DNA from: Rhodococcus sp. 1168
GTDB taxonomy: Bacteria; Actinomycetota; Actinomycetes; Mycobacteriales; Mycobacteriaceae
Assembly: GCF_002091955.1 (NCBI RefSeq)
Contig: NZ_MKKY01000038.1
Location: forward strand, 1-55,403
Length of the DNA stretch: 55,403 nucleotides
Direction: 5' to 3'
Positions 8,701 through 18,789 of the stretch are shown piece after piece. A model generated the notes under the pieces. It searched no databases, was not told the origin of the DNA, and saw nothing but the letters and a program-made list of their open reading frames with translations. Each line of letters opens with the position of its first letter. The first letter of the stretch is position 1. Both the position numbers and the translations under genes were made by a program.

Positions 8701-10619
8701 CGTACGAGCACTGGCTCGAGAGTATCGACGAGGCGTCGCTGGCCCGTCTTCTCGAGATGCGTCCCGACGTGGCGCTCGATCCGCCACCGCGCACGTATGC
8801 CGCACTTGCCCACCTTCTGCGGCGTGATCGATCGTTGGATGCTGCCATGCGTGAACTCGACGTGGGTGCCCTGTCACTGCTCGTGATTCTCGCTGGAAGC
8901 GAATCGATCTCGCGTTCGGACCTCGGCATCGCGGTCGCGGAGGGGATCGATTGCACGACGGCCGATGTAGATCGCGCGGTGGGATCGCTGATCGATCTCG
9001 GGCTTTGCTCGCCGGTCGGTGAGGGTTACGCGTGCATTGTCGACGACGTCGAGCGCCTGAATCTGCATGCGCTCCTCGACGCATCGCGGCCCGTCATGGT
9101 CGAGCGAGGTGCCGCGAATGTGCGATCACAGGAACTTGCGGTGGCAGGTTTCTGCGACCTCGTCGAAGCAGTGCTCGTGGAAGTCGATGCAGGCGCTGTG
9201 AAAGCGGCCAGAGCGGGGGGAGTGGGGAGCCGCGAGGTTCGGGCACTTGCCAAAGGCGTCGGCGCTGATGTCGACGACGTCGAACTGGTTCTCGGTCTCG
9301 TAGGCGAATTGCGTCTCGTCGAAGCTCGCACCTCTCTACTGCGATGCACGACCGAGTACGGCGAATGGCAATCGATGGACCGGGCAACGAAATACACGAA
9401 AATCGTGGAAGCGTGGTGGTGGTCGGAGGGTGCCGCGACGAATTCCTTCCAAGCGAACGGTACGCGTGCCCAGATACTCGGTCGGATTGCCCCGAATCCG
9501 TCGACGGCCGTGCTTCGTCGACGCATGATCGACTCGATCCCGGACGGTGGTTTTCTCGACGTCGACTCGGCTGTGAACTACACAGTGTGGAACCTGCCCC
9601 GGTTCGCGGCCGAGGCGAACCCCGGTGATGCTGCGGCGGTGTGGCGCGAGGCATCCGCACTCGGGATCATCGTCGACGGTGCTCCGACGGACTTGTCACG
9701 ACTGCTCGGAAGCATGGGAGCTACCGTCGATGGGACGGTAGTTGCACCCGCCGTGCACCAGCTCGTCCACCGAGCAGAATCAGTAGTGCGGTTGTTGCCC
9801 GATCTCACTGCCGTGGTGTCCGGACCTGTGAGCGAACGTGTTTCACTGCTCCTCACGGGATCGGCCACCCGCGAATCGCGCGGCGCTGCGTCGGCCTGGC
9901 GGTTCAGCGACCGGTCCATCCGCGGTTGGCTCGATCGAGGTGGTTCCGGCGAAGAACTGCTCGTATCCCTGGCTGCAACCGCATCGACCGAAGTGCCACA
10001 GTCGCTCGAATACCTGATCCGTGACGTCGTGCGCAGGCACGGGGCAATCACCGTCGACGGGGTGTCCGGGCGTATCGAGTCTCGAGATACCGCGCTCATC
10101 GCCGAGATTCACGCGCGTGCACTTTTCGAGGCCGAAAGGTGCACGGACACTATCCTGGCCCCGTCGATACCGACGAACGGTGTGCTCGACGCGTTGCGGT
10201 CTGCGGGCTACGCCCCAGTGCTCACCGGCGACTTCGCACCGACCGAGGTGGCCCGGGTGGCACCTCGACCACTACAGCCCCGCATCATTCCGATTTCGCC
10301 GCAGCGCACCGATGTCGGTGTGTTGGCGCGCGCTCTGGTGACAGGTGATCCGGTCGAGGTCGATGTAGCCCGATTGGCCGCGCGTGTGAAGACCGTTCAT
10401 CACCTCCCGACCAGAGATGCCGACGCCCTCGCCGGAGCTATCGCGCTCGGCACCGAGGTGACGGTCGATGTACTTACTGCGGGCATGGGCATCGTCAAGG
10501 ACACGATCGGTGACATCCTCCTCGATTCCGGTACGTTGCATGCCTGGTCGGAACGGTTGCAGACCAGGCGGAGTATCGAGATCTCGAATGTCCGGATGGT
10601 CGTCGCGCCGCTGTTGTGA
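8697..10619 (+). CDS. Helicase-associated domain protein (XPB/Ssl2 N-terminal-like)
   Basis: A 640-residue protein resembling the actinobacterial family that includes M. tuberculosis Rv0862c. It has winged-helix-like segments in the N-terminal half, a middle region rich in acidic residues and a C-terminal DUF/Helicase_C_3-like part (ALFEAERCTDTILAPSIPTN onward). No Walker A or DEAD box is present, so it is not a helicase itself. In Mtb the homologue adjoins the XPB helicase gene; here it is coupled to the HhH-GPD gene by a GTGA overlap and no XPB gene is in the window. A role in DNA repair is inferred from this context only. Confidence 0.72.
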   Translation: MTYEHWLESIDEASLARLLEMRPDVALDPPPRTYAALAHLLRRDRSLDAAMRELDVGALSLLVILAGSESISRSDLGIAVAEGIDCTTADVDRAVGSLIDLGLCSPVGEGYACIVDDVERLNLHALLDASRPVMVERGAANVRSQELAVAGFCDLVEAVLVEVDAGAVKAARAGGVGSREVRALAKGVGADVDDVELVLGLVGELRLVEARTSLLRCTTEYGEWQSMDRATKYTKIVEAWWWSEGAATNSFQANGTRAQILGRIAPNPSTAVLRRRMIDSIPDGGFLDVDSAVNYTVWNLPRFAAEANPGDAAAVWREASALGIIVDGAPTDLSRLLGSMGATVDGTVVAPAVHQLVHRAESVVRLLPDLTAVVSGPVSERVSLLLTGSATRESRGAASAWRFSDRSIRGWLDRGGSGEELLVSLAATASTEVPQSLEYLIRDVVRRHGAITVDGVSGRIESRDTALIAEIHARALFEAERCTDTILAPSIPTNGVLDALRSAGYAPVLTGDFAPTEVARVAPRPLQPRIIPISPQRTDVGVLARALVTGDPVEVDVARLAARVKTVHHLPTRDADALAGAIALGTEVTVDVLTAGMGIVKDTIGDILLDSGTLHAWSERLQTRRSIEISNVRMVVAPLL

Positions 10620-10673
10620 ACTCGAGACTGGGCCATCGACGCCGATGTCGGCGTTCGCCGGTACCCTTTCGGC

Positions 10674-12938
10674 GTGGCTCTCTACCGGAAGTACCGTCCT
10701 GCGACGTTCGCTGAGGTTGTCGGGCAGGAGCACGTCACCGAGCCCTTGAGTGTGGCGCTCAACTCCAACCGAATCAACCACGCCTACCTCTTCTCCGGCC
10801 CACGTGGCTGCGGCAAGACGTCGTCGGCGCGCATCCTCGCGCGTTCGCTGAACTGCGCCGAGGGCCCTACCTCCACACCGTGTGGGGTGTGTAATTCCTG
10901 TGTCGCGCTCGCGCCGGGTGGACCAGGCAACTTCGACGTCGTAGAGATGGACGCAGCGAGTCACGGCGGCGTCGACGATGCCCGTGATCTTCGGGACAAA
11001 GCGGTGTATGCACCCGCCGAGTCTCGTTACGTCATCTTCATCATCGATGAGGCTCACATGGTGACCACGGCGGGCTTCAACGCGCTCCTCAAGGTGGTCG
11101 AGGAGCCGCCGGAGCATCTGGTCTTCATCTTCGCCACCACCGAGCCGGAGAAGGTGCTGCCGACCATTCGCTCACGCACGCACCATTACCCGTTCCGGTT
11201 GCTGCCCCCGTCGACCATGCGCGGACTGCTCGAAAAGATCTGTGCGCAGGAGAACGCGATCGTCGCGGATCCGGTGTTTCCGCTCGTCATCCGTGCAGGA
11301 GGTGGATCGCCGCGTGATTCGCTGAGCGTGTTGGATCAGCTCCTCGCGGGCGCAGGTCCGGAGGGTGTGACGTACCCCCGGGCGCTGTCCTTGCTCGGAG
11401 TCACCGATGTCGCGCTGATCGACGAAGCGGTCGATGCTCTCGCTGCAGGCGACGGTGGGTCCCTGTTCGGCACCATCGACAAGGTCGTCGATGCCGGTCA
11501 CGATCCACGCAGGTTCGCCACCGACCTCCTCGAGCGGCTGCGCGACCTCATCCTGATGCGCGCCGTGCCCGACGCCGGAGAACGCGGTCTGATCGACGTC
11601 CCGGGCGACGTGCTCGAACGACTCCGCGAAGAGTCCACGCGCATCGGATCGGCAACCTTGGCGCGATACGCGGAAATCGTGCACTCCGGATTGGGGGAGA
11701 TGCGTGGGGCCACTGCACCGCGACTTCTCCTGGAGGTGATGTGTGCACGCATGCTTCTGCCCTCCGCTTCCGATGCCGAATCTGCTGTACTGCAACGTCT
11801 CGAGCGACTGGAACGACGTCTCGACGTGACCCTTCCTGCTGGTGAACAAGCCGCGGTCGATCGGGCTGCGGGCGTCGAAGATGCAGCTCCGAGGCGGGTC
11901 GAGACGTCGGCACCAGCGGTGCCGGTGGAGGACACTCCGTCGAAGTTCGTTCGCCCATCACAACGGCCTGTGGCAGAGGCACCTACGCCAGCCGTGCCTG
12001 CGGACGCTGCTGCACCTACCCCGTCCCCGCCTTCGGTGACCGTGCCTGCGCCGAAGCCCATCGTGACGCCGGATCCGGAACCACAGCCGGAGCCGGAATC
12101 ACAGTCGGAGCCCGAACCGGTCCACGTGCTGGACCCAGCGCCCGAGCCGAGTGCGGAGCCTGTGCTCGCCACCAGCCACGAGTCGCCTTCACCGCCCGAG
12201 CCGGTTCTGGTACCGCAGCCGGAGCAAGAGCACAAGGCTGAATCGAAGCTCGAGCCGTCAGCTGTCAGCGAGCCCGTTGTCAGTGAGCCCGAGCCCGAGT
12301 CGGAGCCCGAGCCGACTCCCGCCGCGTCGAACAAGCCCGACGCGGCGGCGGTACGTGCCGTGTGGTCCGAGGTCAGGACCAAGGTTCGTGAGCGCAGCCG
12401 TACGGTCGAGGTCATGCTGTCCGGAGCGTCGGTGCGCGCCGTCGACATGGATTCGATCACTCTCGGCCACGACTCGGCCCCGCTGGCCAAGCGGCTGGGG
12501 GAACCGCGAAACGCCGACGTCATACGAGACGCACTGCGTGATGTGTTCGGTGTCGACTGGACGGTTACCTGCGTGGTGGGTGCGACCGCACCCGTCGAAG
12601 AGTCCGCGGTATCGAAGGACGGTCCCGACACGCCGAAAGCCCCGTCGATGAAATTTTCACGACCGAGCCAGAGCAACAAGGTGCCGCGAACGACCGATGA
12701 TGCCTTCGGATCGGCGGGAGACGGCTCGGTGTACGACGATATTCCGCCACCTGAAGCGCCGGACTACCCTGACGACCCCGAGCCGGCCGGTCCGCCACCA
12801 CCGGAAACCGCTGAGGACGAGGAAGAGCTAATGAAGGCGGCCGCAGAGCCCGCGGACCCATCGATCAGGCGTGATCCGGATACGGTCGCGCTGGAGTTGA
12901 TTCAAACGCAGCTGGGCGGGACTCCTCTGAAGGAGTGA
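10674..12938 (+). CDS. dnaX: DNA polymerase III subunits gamma and tau
   Basis: A 754-residue clamp-loader ATPase. Walker A is GPRGCGKTS (residues 42-50), the zinc-binding cysteines follow in CAEGPTSTPCGVCNSC, and Walker B is IIDEAH near residue 122. SRC-type FATTEPEKV and sensor 2 are present. Residues about 390-560 form a Pro/Glu-rich linker with many PEP repeats, and the C-terminal domain (VRAVWSEVRTKVRERSR onward) resembles the tau domain that binds polymerase alpha. The GTG start at 10674 gives the conserved MALYRKYRPATF. No A-rich slippery heptamer was seen, so a frameshift-made gamma is not predicted. The aspT-dnaX neighbourhood is conserved in Mycobacteriales. Confidence 0.96.
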   Translation: MALYRKYRPATFAEVVGQEHVTEPLSVALNSNRINHAYLFSGPRGCGKTSSARILARSLNCAEGPTSTPCGVCNSCVALAPGGPGNFDVVEMDAASHGGVDDARDLRDKAVYAPAESRYVIFIIDEAHMVTTAGFNALLKVVEEPPEHLVFIFATTEPEKVLPTIRSRTHHYPFRLLPPSTMRGLLEKICAQENAIVADPVFPLVIRAGGGSPRDSLSVLDQLLAGAGPEGVTYPRALSLLGVTDVALIDEAVDALAAGDGGSLFGTIDKVVDAGHDPRRFATDLLERLRDLILMRAVPDAGERGLIDVPGDVLERLREESTRIGSATLARYAEIVHSGLGEMRGATAPRLLLEVMCARMLLPSASDAESAVLQRLERLERRLDVTLPAGEQAAVDRAAGVEDAAPRRVETSAPAVPVEDTPSKFVRPSQRPVAEAPTPAVPADAAAPTPSPPSVTVPAPKPIVTPDPEPQPEPESQSEPEPVHVLDPAPEPSAEPVLATSHESPSPPEPVLVPQPEQEHKAESKLEPSAVSEPVVSEPEPESEPEPTPAASNKPDAAAVRAVWSEVRTKVRERSRTVEVMLSGASVRAVDMDSITLGHDSAPLAKRLGEPRNADVIRDALRDVFGVDWTVTCVVGATAPVEESAVSKDGPDTPKAPSMKFSRPSQSNKVPRTTDDAFGSAGDGSVYDDIPPPEAPDYPDDPEPAGPPPPETAEDEEELMKAAAEPADPSIRRDPDTVALELIQTQLGGTPLKE

Positions 12939-12953
12939 GTTGCTCGGTGTGGA

Positions 12954-12987
12954 TGTTGTCGAGTGCATTCCTAGCCACTCGACAACA
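12954..12987. terminator. Bidirectional terminator after dnaX
   Basis: A perfect 12-bp stem TGTTGTCGAGTG / CACTCGACAACA with a 10-base loop between dnaX and the convergent small gene. Confidence 0.75.
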
Positions 12988-12992
12988 AGGGG

Positions 12993-13226
12993 CTAGGCCG
13001 GTTCGATATCTTCCGGATCCACGAACACCAATCGCCCGTCGTCGAGTGCGACAGCATACCGACGAGCGAGGGCCCATTCACGGTCGGAGACCGACGCTTG
13101 CTGGTCGCCGAAGTCTTCTTTGACCACACCGGACTCTTTTGGCCAATGCTCACGCGATAGCTCGGCATCGGAGCTGTAGCGAACCTTCACATGTGCGCCG
13201 ACAGCAACGGGCTGCTGGGTGTCCAT
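12993..13226 (-). CDS. Small conserved protein of unknown function
   Basis: A 77-residue, soluble, acidic-ended protein (starts MDTQQPVAVGAHVKVRYSSD, ends LVFVDPEDIEPA). The repeated beta-type pattern (VKVRY, RYAVALDDGRLVFV) suggests a small barrel, but I do not recognise a named family. The ATG at 13226 is chosen because AGGAG lies nine bases upstream; an ATG at 13232 and a GTG at 13250 would give slightly longer products. It is convergent with dnaX and divergent from fadA. Confidence 0.6.
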   Translation of the reverse strand: MDTQQPVAVGAHVKVRYSSDAELSREHWPKESGVVKEDFGDQQASVSDREWALARRYAVALDDGRLVFVDPEDIEPA

Positions 13227-13354
13227 GGACATCAACTCCTGATCTTCCACAAATATCCCCCCGCTATGTCGATTGTAGGTCTACCCAGCACCTTCGAAAC
13301 CCAAACTGCCCATTCGGTCACAGACAATGCTCGTTTAGGTCCTGTCGCCTCAGT

Positions 13355-13368
13355 GGTAACACGTTCTA
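13355..13368. promoter_or_regulatory. KstR-like site upstream of fadA
   Basis: GGTAACACGTTCTA fits the KstR consensus TNNAACNNGTTNNA at all fixed positions except the first T. It lies 91 bp before the fadA start. Basis is pattern matching only. Confidence 0.35.
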
Positions 13369-13459
13369 GTCTGTACACAGCCGAGGTGTATGCCTCGTGT
13401 CCTGCAGTGCCCTGACCGGCGCTGCCACCGAAATCAGTACGTGGAAGGAACTGCACGCT

Positions 13460-14671
13460 GTGACTACAGAGGCGTTCATTTACGAAGCCATCAGAACCCC
13501 GCGCGGTAAAGGGAAGAACGGCTCGCTGCACTCCGTCAAGCCAATCTCGCTGGTTACCGGGCTGATCGACGAACTTCGTCGTCGATTTCCGGATCTGGAC
13601 GAGAGCCGCATCTCGGACCTGATCCTGGGTGTCGTGTCGCCGGTAGGCGATCAGGGCGCGGACATCGCACGTACCGCCGTTCTCGCCGCGAAGATGCCGG
13701 ACACCGTGGGCGGATTCCAGCTCAATCGGTTCTGCGCTTCCGGTCTGGAAGCAATCAACATTGCCGCCCAGAAAGTGCGCTCCGGATGGGACGAGCTCGT
13801 CATCGCCGGTGGCGTCGAGTCGATGTCTCGCGTCCCGATGGGTAGCGATGGTGGACCTTGGGCAATGGACCCGGCCACCAACTACGACACCTACTTCGCA
13901 CCCCAGGGCATCGGCGCTGACCTCATCGCGACGATCGAGGGATTCACCCGCGAGGACGTCGACGCGTACGCAGTCCAGAGCCAGGAACGCTCGGCAGCGT
14001 CATGGTCGGGCGGATACTTCGCCAAGTCGGTCGTACCGGTCACTGATCAGAACGGCCTGCTGATCCTCGATCAGGACGAGCACATGCGTCCGGGCAGCAC
14101 CGTCGAATCGCTCGGCAAGCTCAATCCCGCGTTCACCGGTATCGCCGCAATGGGCGGGTTCGACGACGTCGCGCTCCAGAAGTACCACTGGATCGAGAAG
14201 ATCAATCACGTCCACACCGGCGGCAACAGCTCCGGAATCGTCGACGGTGCAGCCCTCGTTCTCGTCGGCAGTGAGCAGGCAGGCAAGGACCTCAACATGG
14301 TTCCCCGTGCCCGCATCGTCGCTACCGCAACCAGCGGCGCCGACACCACCATCATGCTCACCGGTCCCACCCCGGCAGCGAAGAAGGTACTCGCGACGGC
14401 AGGACTGACGGTCGATGACATCGATCTCTTCGAGCTGAACGAGGCATTCGCTTCTGTTGTCCTGCGCTTCCAGAAGGATCTTCAGATCCCGAACGAGAAG
14501 CTCAACGTCAACGGCGGCGCCATCGCGATGGGCCACCCGCTGGGCGCCACTGGTGCCATGATCACCGGCACCGTGCTCGACGAGCTCGAGCGTCGCGGCG
14601 GTCGGTACGCACTCATCACCCTGTGCATCGGCGGCGGCATGGGCGTAGCCACCATCATCGAGCGAGTCTGA
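13460..14671 (+). CDS. fadA: Acetyl-CoA acyltransferase (3-ketoacyl-CoA thiolase)
   Basis: A 403-residue thiolase that cleaves 3-ketoacyl-CoA with CoA, the last step of beta-oxidation. The nucleophilic cysteine is C92 in [10 protein letters not shown]; the C-terminal catalytic signatures GHPLGATGA and CIGGGMG are intact. The GTG at 13460 ([16 protein letters not shown]) is chosen because AAGGA precedes it by about ten bases and homologues begin there; the longer frame from 13397 adds a non-conserved leader. It lies eight bases upstream of fadB and encodes the beta partner of a trifunctional-type complex, like Mtb Rv0859-Rv0860. Confidence 0.93.
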   Translation: MTTEAFIYEAIRTPRGKGKNGSLHSVKPISLVTGLIDELRRRFPDLDESRISDLILGVVSPVGDQGADIARTAVLAAKMPDTVGGFQLNRFCASGLEAINIAAQKVRSGWDELVIAGGVESMSRVPMGSDGGPWAMDPATNYDTYFAPQGIGADLIATIEGFTREDVDAYAVQSQERSAASWSGGYFAKSVVPVTDQNGLLILDQDEHMRPGSTVESLGKLNPAFTGIAAMGGFDDVALQKYHWIEKINHVHTGGNSSGIVDGAALVLVGSEQAGKDLNMVPRARIVATATSGADTTIMLTGPTPAAKKVLATAGLTVDDIDLFELNEAFASVVLRFQKDLQIPNEKLNVNGGAIAMGHPLGATGAMITGTVLDELERRGGRYALITLCIGGGMGVATIIERV

Positions 14672-14679
14672 GGAACATA

Positions 14680-16818
14680 ATGTCTGACAACATGATCAAG
14701 TGGGACCAGGACGCCGACGGCATCGTGGTGCTCACCATGGACGACCCCAACCAGGGCGCCAACACGATGAACCAGCTGTACAAGGACTCGATGGGAGCCA
14801 CCATCGACCGGCTCGAATCCGAGAAGGACTCGATCACGGGCGTCGTCATCACGTCCGCGAAGAAGACCTTCTTCGCCGGCGGCGACCTGAAGAACATGAT
14901 GAAGATCGGCCCCGACGACGCACAGCAGGTCTTCGACGAGGTCCAGATCGTCAAAGCGCAGCTTCGCCGCATAGAGAAGCTCGGCAAGCCCGTCGTAGCA
15001 GCCATCAACGGTGCGGCACTCGGCGGTGGATTCGAAATCGCACTCGCAACTCATCACCGTATTGCGGCGAACGTGTCCGGAGTTCAGCTCGGCCTCCCCG
15101 AGGTTTCCCTCGGCCTGCTCCCCGGTGGCGGTGGCGTCACGCGCATCACCCGCCTCCTCGGCATCCAGACCGGCTTCATGACGGTGCTCGCCCAGGGCAC
15201 CCGATTCCGTCCCGACAAGGCGCTCGAGATCGGTCTCGTCCACGAACTCGTCGACAGCATCGACGCGCTCGTACCGGCCGCCAAGGCCTGGATCAAGGCC
15301 AACCCAGAGGGCGGCGTCGCTCCCTGGGACGTCAAGGGCTACAAGATTCCCGGTGGGACACCGTCGAGTCCGGCTATGGCCGCTGTTCTGCCTGCTTTCC
15401 CCTCGAACCTGCGTAAGCAGCTCAAGGGTGCACCGATGCCCGCGCCGCGTGCAATCCTCGCCGCTGCAGTAGAAGGGGCCCAGGTCGACTTCGACAACGC
15501 GTCGACGATCGAGTCGCGGTACTTCACCGAGTTGGTCACCGGGCAGATCTCGAAGAACATGATTCAGGCGTTCTTCTTCGACATTCAGGCGATCAACGCA
15601 GGCAAGTCGCGTCCGGACGGCATCGAGAAGACGAAGTTCAACAAGGTCGCAGTCCTCGGTGCAGGCATGATGGGTGCCGGAATCGCCTACGTGTGCGCCA
15701 AGGCCGGCATCGACGTCGTGCTCAAGGATGTGGCTATCGAGTCCGCACAGAAGGGCAAGGCGTACTCCGAGGCCATCGAAGCCAAGGCACTCTCGCGTGG
15801 GAAGACCACCCAGGAGAAGTCCGACGCACTGCTTGCTCGGATTCACCCGACCGCCGATGCCAAGGACGTCGAAGGCGCGGATCTCGTCATCGAGGCAGTC
15901 TTCGAGTCCGAGGAGCTCAAGCAGAAGGTGTTCCAGGAGATAGAGGACCTCGTCGATCCGACGGCGTTGCTCGGCTCGAACACCTCGACGCTGCCGATCA
16001 CGAGCCTGGCGAAGGGAATCAAGCGCCAGGAAGACTTCATCGGGATCCACTTCTTCAGCCCCGTGGACAAGATGCCGCTCGTGGAGATCATTCGCGGCGA
16101 GAAGACGTCGGACGCTGCTCTGGCAAAGGCATTCGACCTGGTCCAGCTCATCAAGAAGACCCCGATCGTCGTCAACGACAGCCGTGGGTTCTTCACCTCC
16201 CGCGTCATCGGCACGTTCATCAACGAGGCGATCGCGATGCTCGGCGAGGGTGTCGAACCGGCATCCATCGAGCAGGCAGGTCTGCAAGCGGGCTACCCCG
16301 CAGCGCCGCTGCAGCTCTCGGACGAGCTGACGCTGACGCTGATGCAGAAGATCCGCAAGGAAACCGCCGACTCGGTGATCGCCGCCGGCGGCACTCCTGT
16401 CGAGGATCTGGCCGGTGCGGTCATCAACAAGATGGTCGACGAGTTCGAGCGTCCCAGCAAGCTCAAGGGCGCAGGCTTCTACGAGTACACCGACGGCAAG
16501 CGCACCGGCCTATGGCCCGGACTGCGTGATGCGTTCAAGTCGGGTACCTCGGAAGCTCCGTTCGAAGATCTCATCGAGCGCATGCTCTTCATCGAGGCTC
16601 TCGAGACTCAGAAGTGCTTCGACGAAGGGGTGTTGACCTCGACGGCCGACGCCAACATCGGATCGATCTTCGGCATCGGCTACCCAGCGTGGACCGGCGG
16701 CGTGCACCAGTACATCGTCGGCTACAAGGGTGGTCAGGCGGGCTTCGTCGCACGCGCCGACGAGCTGGCAGCGAAGTACGGCGAGCGGTTCACTGCGCCG
16801 GACTCGCTCCGCTCCTAG
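14680..16818 (+). CDS. fadB: Multifunctional enoyl-CoA hydratase / 3-hydroxyacyl-CoA dehydrogenase
   Basis: A 712-residue alpha subunit of the beta-oxidation complex. Residues about 1-200 form a crotonase domain with the oxyanion-hole segments [13 protein letters not shown] and [15 protein letters not shown]. The NAD-binding motif [17 protein letters not shown] starts near residue 327 and the dehydrogenase signature [15 protein letters not shown] follows; the C-terminal helical domain runs to the end. The ATG at 14680 has AGGA six bases upstream, just behind the fadA stop, so the two are co-translated. It ends five bases before a very strong terminator. Confidence 0.95.
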   Translation: MSDNMIKWDQDADGIVVLTMDDPNQGANTMNQLYKDSMGATIDRLESEKDSITGVVITSAKKTFFAGGDLKNMMKIGPDDAQQVFDEVQIVKAQLRRIEKLGKPVVAAINGAALGGGFEIALATHHRIAANVSGVQLGLPEVSLGLLPGGGGVTRITRLLGIQTGFMTVLAQGTRFRPDKALEIGLVHELVDSIDALVPAAKAWIKANPEGGVAPWDVKGYKIPGGTPSSPAMAAVLPAFPSNLRKQLKGAPMPAPRAILAAAVEGAQVDFDNASTIESRYFTELVTGQISKNMIQAFFFDIQAINAGKSRPDGIEKTKFNKVAVLGAGMMGAGIAYVCAKAGIDVVLKDVAIESAQKGKAYSEAIEAKALSRGKTTQEKSDALLARIHPTADAKDVEGADLVIEAVFESEELKQKVFQEIEDLVDPTALLGSNTSTLPITSLAKGIKRQEDFIGIHFFSPVDKMPLVEIIRGEKTSDAALAKAFDLVQLIKKTPIVVNDSRGFFTSRVIGTFINEAIAMLGEGVEPASIEQAGLQAGYPAAPLQLSDELTLTLMQKIRKETADSVIAAGGTPVEDLAGAVINKMVDEFERPSKLKGAGFYEYTDGKRTGLWPGLRDAFKSGTSEAPFEDLIERMLFIEALETQKCFDEGVLTSTADANIGSIFGIGYPAWTGGVHQYIVGYKGGQAGFVARADELAAKYGERFTAPDSLRS

Positions 16819-16822
16819 CAGC

Positions 16823-16868
16823 CATGTGAGTGGGGATAAGTCCCACGGGACGTATCCCCACTCACATG
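16823..16868. terminator. Bidirectional terminator after fadB
   Basis: A perfect 16-bp stem (16823-16838 and 16853-16868; CATGTGAGTGGGGATA) encloses a second small stem GTCCC/GGGAC. It overlaps the stop codon of the convergent GntR pseudogene. Confidence 0.9.
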
Positions 16869-17457
16869 TCGCGGTACGCGACCAAACGCTCGGCGCCGTC
16901 GGTGAACTGCTTGCGCATCAAAGTGCAGGCTGCATCGACGTCGCCGACGTCCAGGGCTTTGATCAACTGCTCGTGATTGCTCACCGCCGCGCGGCCCCAT
17001 TCAGGGTCCGACGCATACAGGCGGGTGGGGGTGTAGCGGGTCGCGTTGTTGAGAAACCACGCCAACTTGCTCGCCTCGGCCAGTCGGTTGATCAATCGGT
17101 GGAACTCGAACTCGCTGACTTCCACTTCCTCGGCCCGGCCGTTCGCCACGGCAGCGGCCAAAGATGCATTGAACTTTCTCAGCTCGGCGATCTCCGGTTC
17201 GCCGATTTTCGGTGCTGCACGCCGAACCAACTCGACGGCAATCCGACCCTGCAGCCAAAAGATGTCCACGATATCGGCCGGAGTGGTGCCGAGACCACGT
17301 ATCCCCGATGCGGGACGAGTTCGACCATTCCCTCGCCCCGAAGTGTCAGTAGAGCTTCGCGGACCGGCGTGACACTGACACCGAGCTCGGCTGCGGTCTC
17401 GTCCAATCGGATGTAGCTACCGGGGCGAACTTCTCCGGACATGACGAGGTGTCGCAC
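16862..17457 (-). pseudogene. GntR-family (FCD-type) regulator, frameshifted
   Basis: The N-terminal winged helix (DETAAELGVSVTPVREALL, GEGMVELVPHRGYVVSAP) is in one frame and the FCD ligand domain (DIFWLQGRIAVELVRRAAPK to the end) in the next. The break is at about 17283-17290: restoring one base after GCACC gives a continuous SAPTPADIVDIFW. FCD regulators of the FadR/VanR group sense small acids. The 5' end is also uncertain: the frame continues upstream of the GTG at 17457 as TALTRRPQLSEDVANHVRH without a good start, so the original start lies near 17540. Lying convergently behind fadAB, it may once have controlled a catabolic gene. Confidence 0.85.
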
Positions 17458-17573
17458 ATGGTTGGCGACGTCCTCGGACAGCTGGGGACGTCGAGTAAGC
17501 GCTGTCGTTGCGGAAAGTCGTGCGCGCTCTGCCTGCCATGACGATCAGCCAATCACAGTGTGCAGGTCCGCAC

Positions 17574-18740
17574 TCAACTCCGGGGCCGGATCAAAGACTT
17601 CGTAAGGGGCTCGACCACGCGTGCAGCGACCGGTCCGAGTACCGCCATCAGCAGCACGTACGCGGTCGCAAGAGCAGCCAGCTCGCCGTCGACAGCGCCC
17701 GCGGCGACAGCGAGTCCCGCGATGACAATCGAGAACTCTCCGCGCGCGACCAAAGCTGCACCCGCGCGCAGCTGGCCAGGCCTACCGATGCCTTGCCGAC
17801 CCGCGGCCCAGGCGCCCGTCATGACTTTGGTGATTGTGGTTGCCACGGCCAGGACGACGGCCCAACCGAGGACAGGCGGGATGGTCGAGGGGTCCGTATT
17901 CAGGCCGAACACGACGAAGAACATGGCGGCGAAGAGATCACGTAGTGGTTCGAGGATGCGGGTTGCGTTGTCTGCGGTCGAACCGGAGATGGCGATGCCG
18001 AGAAGAAAGGCGCCGACTGCTGCCGATACTTGCAACTCGGAGGCGATGCCGGCCACCACCAACGCTGATCCGAGAACCGTGAGCAGAACTACCTCGCGGT
18101 CGGGGCTGTCTACTACGGCAGAGACGAATCGTCCGTATCTGAGCGCGACCACCAGCACCACGGTGATGACGAGCAGCGAGATTCCGACCGCGACGAAGCC
18201 ACCCAGAATGCCCACTCCGGCCAGGATTGTTGTCAGTATCGGCAGGTAGATCGCCATCGCGAGATCCTCGAATACGAGGATCGAAAGCACGACAGGGGTT
18301 TCCCGGTTGCCGAGACGACCCAGATCGGTGAGAACTTTGGCAATGATGCCCGAGGAGGAGATGTAGGTGACGCCGCCGAGAACGAAGGCGCCGACGCCAC
18401 CCCAGCCGAGCATGAGCGCGACGACGGCTCCCGGCGCGAAGTTGAGGACGATATCGACGACACCGGCCATCCACGACCTGCGTAGGCCGGTGACGAGCTC
18501 GGTGGCGGTGTACTCCAGCCCGAGCAGCAAGAGTAGAAGTATGACGCCGATCTCGCTGGCCAGTTCGCTGAACTCGTCGATGCCGTCGAGCGTGATGAAG
18601 CCGCCGTTGCCAAAGCACAGCCCGCCGAGGAGATAGAAGGGGATAGGGGAGACGCCGATGCGTCCGGCGAGCCTGGCGAGGAGGCCGAGTGCAAAGAACA
18701 CTGCCCCGAGTTCGGTCAGCGCGAGGGCGCTTTCGGCCAT
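17574..18740 (-). CDS. khtU: Cation:proton antiporter, CPA2/KhtU type
   Basis: A 388-residue integral membrane protein with about 12 helices and the Na+/H+ exchanger fold (PF00999). Readable features include LLGGLCFGNGG at the N-terminus, GLEYTATEL, SSSGIIAKVLTDL and the conserved GEFSIVIAG helix near residue 340. It has no cytoplasmic RCK domain; instead the preceding gene encodes a TrkA-C protein, as in Bacillus KhtTU and AmhMT, which export K+ or NH4+. The start ATG at 18740 has AGGG ten bases upstream, inside a tandem 21-bp duplication. Confidence 0.85.
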   Translation of the reverse strand: MAESALALTELGAVFFALGLLARLAGRIGVSPIPFYLLGGLCFGNGGFITLDGIDEFSELASEIGVILLLLLLGLEYTATELVTGLRRSWMAGVVDIVLNFAPGAVVALMLGWGGVGAFVLGGVTYISSSGIIAKVLTDLGRLGNRETPVVLSILVFEDLAMAIYLPILTTILAGVGILGGFVAVGISLLVITVVLVVALRYGRFVSAVVDSPDREVVLLTVLGSALVVAGIASELQVSAAVGAFLLGIAISGSTADNATRILEPLRDLFAAMFFVVFGLNTDPSTIPPVLGWAVVLAVATTITKVMTGAWAAGRQGIGRPGQLRAGAALVARGEFSIVIAGLAVAAGAVDGELAALATAYVLLMAVLGPVAARVVEPLTKSLIRPRS

Positions 18741-18747
18741 GGAAAGT

Positions 18748-18789
18748 CAGCCCTGTTTCTTCTTAGACCAGCCCTGTTTCTTCTTAAAC
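18748..18789. repeat. 21-bp tandem duplication between khtT and khtU
   Basis: Two adjacent 21-bp units (18748-18768 and 18769-18789) differ at one base. On the coding strand each reads as a TAA stop followed by GAAGAAACAGGGCTG, so the khtT stop codon and the khtU ribosome-binding segment are duplicated. Confidence 0.85.

Noticed and set aside
10674..12938. Programmed frameshift in dnaX to make gamma
   Set aside because: No A-rich slippery heptamer with a following stop was seen in the linker region.
14482..16287. 601-codon open frame antisense to fadA/fadB
   Set aside because: It is the reverse-phase image of well-supported enzyme genes, with acidic low-complexity translation and no ribosome site.
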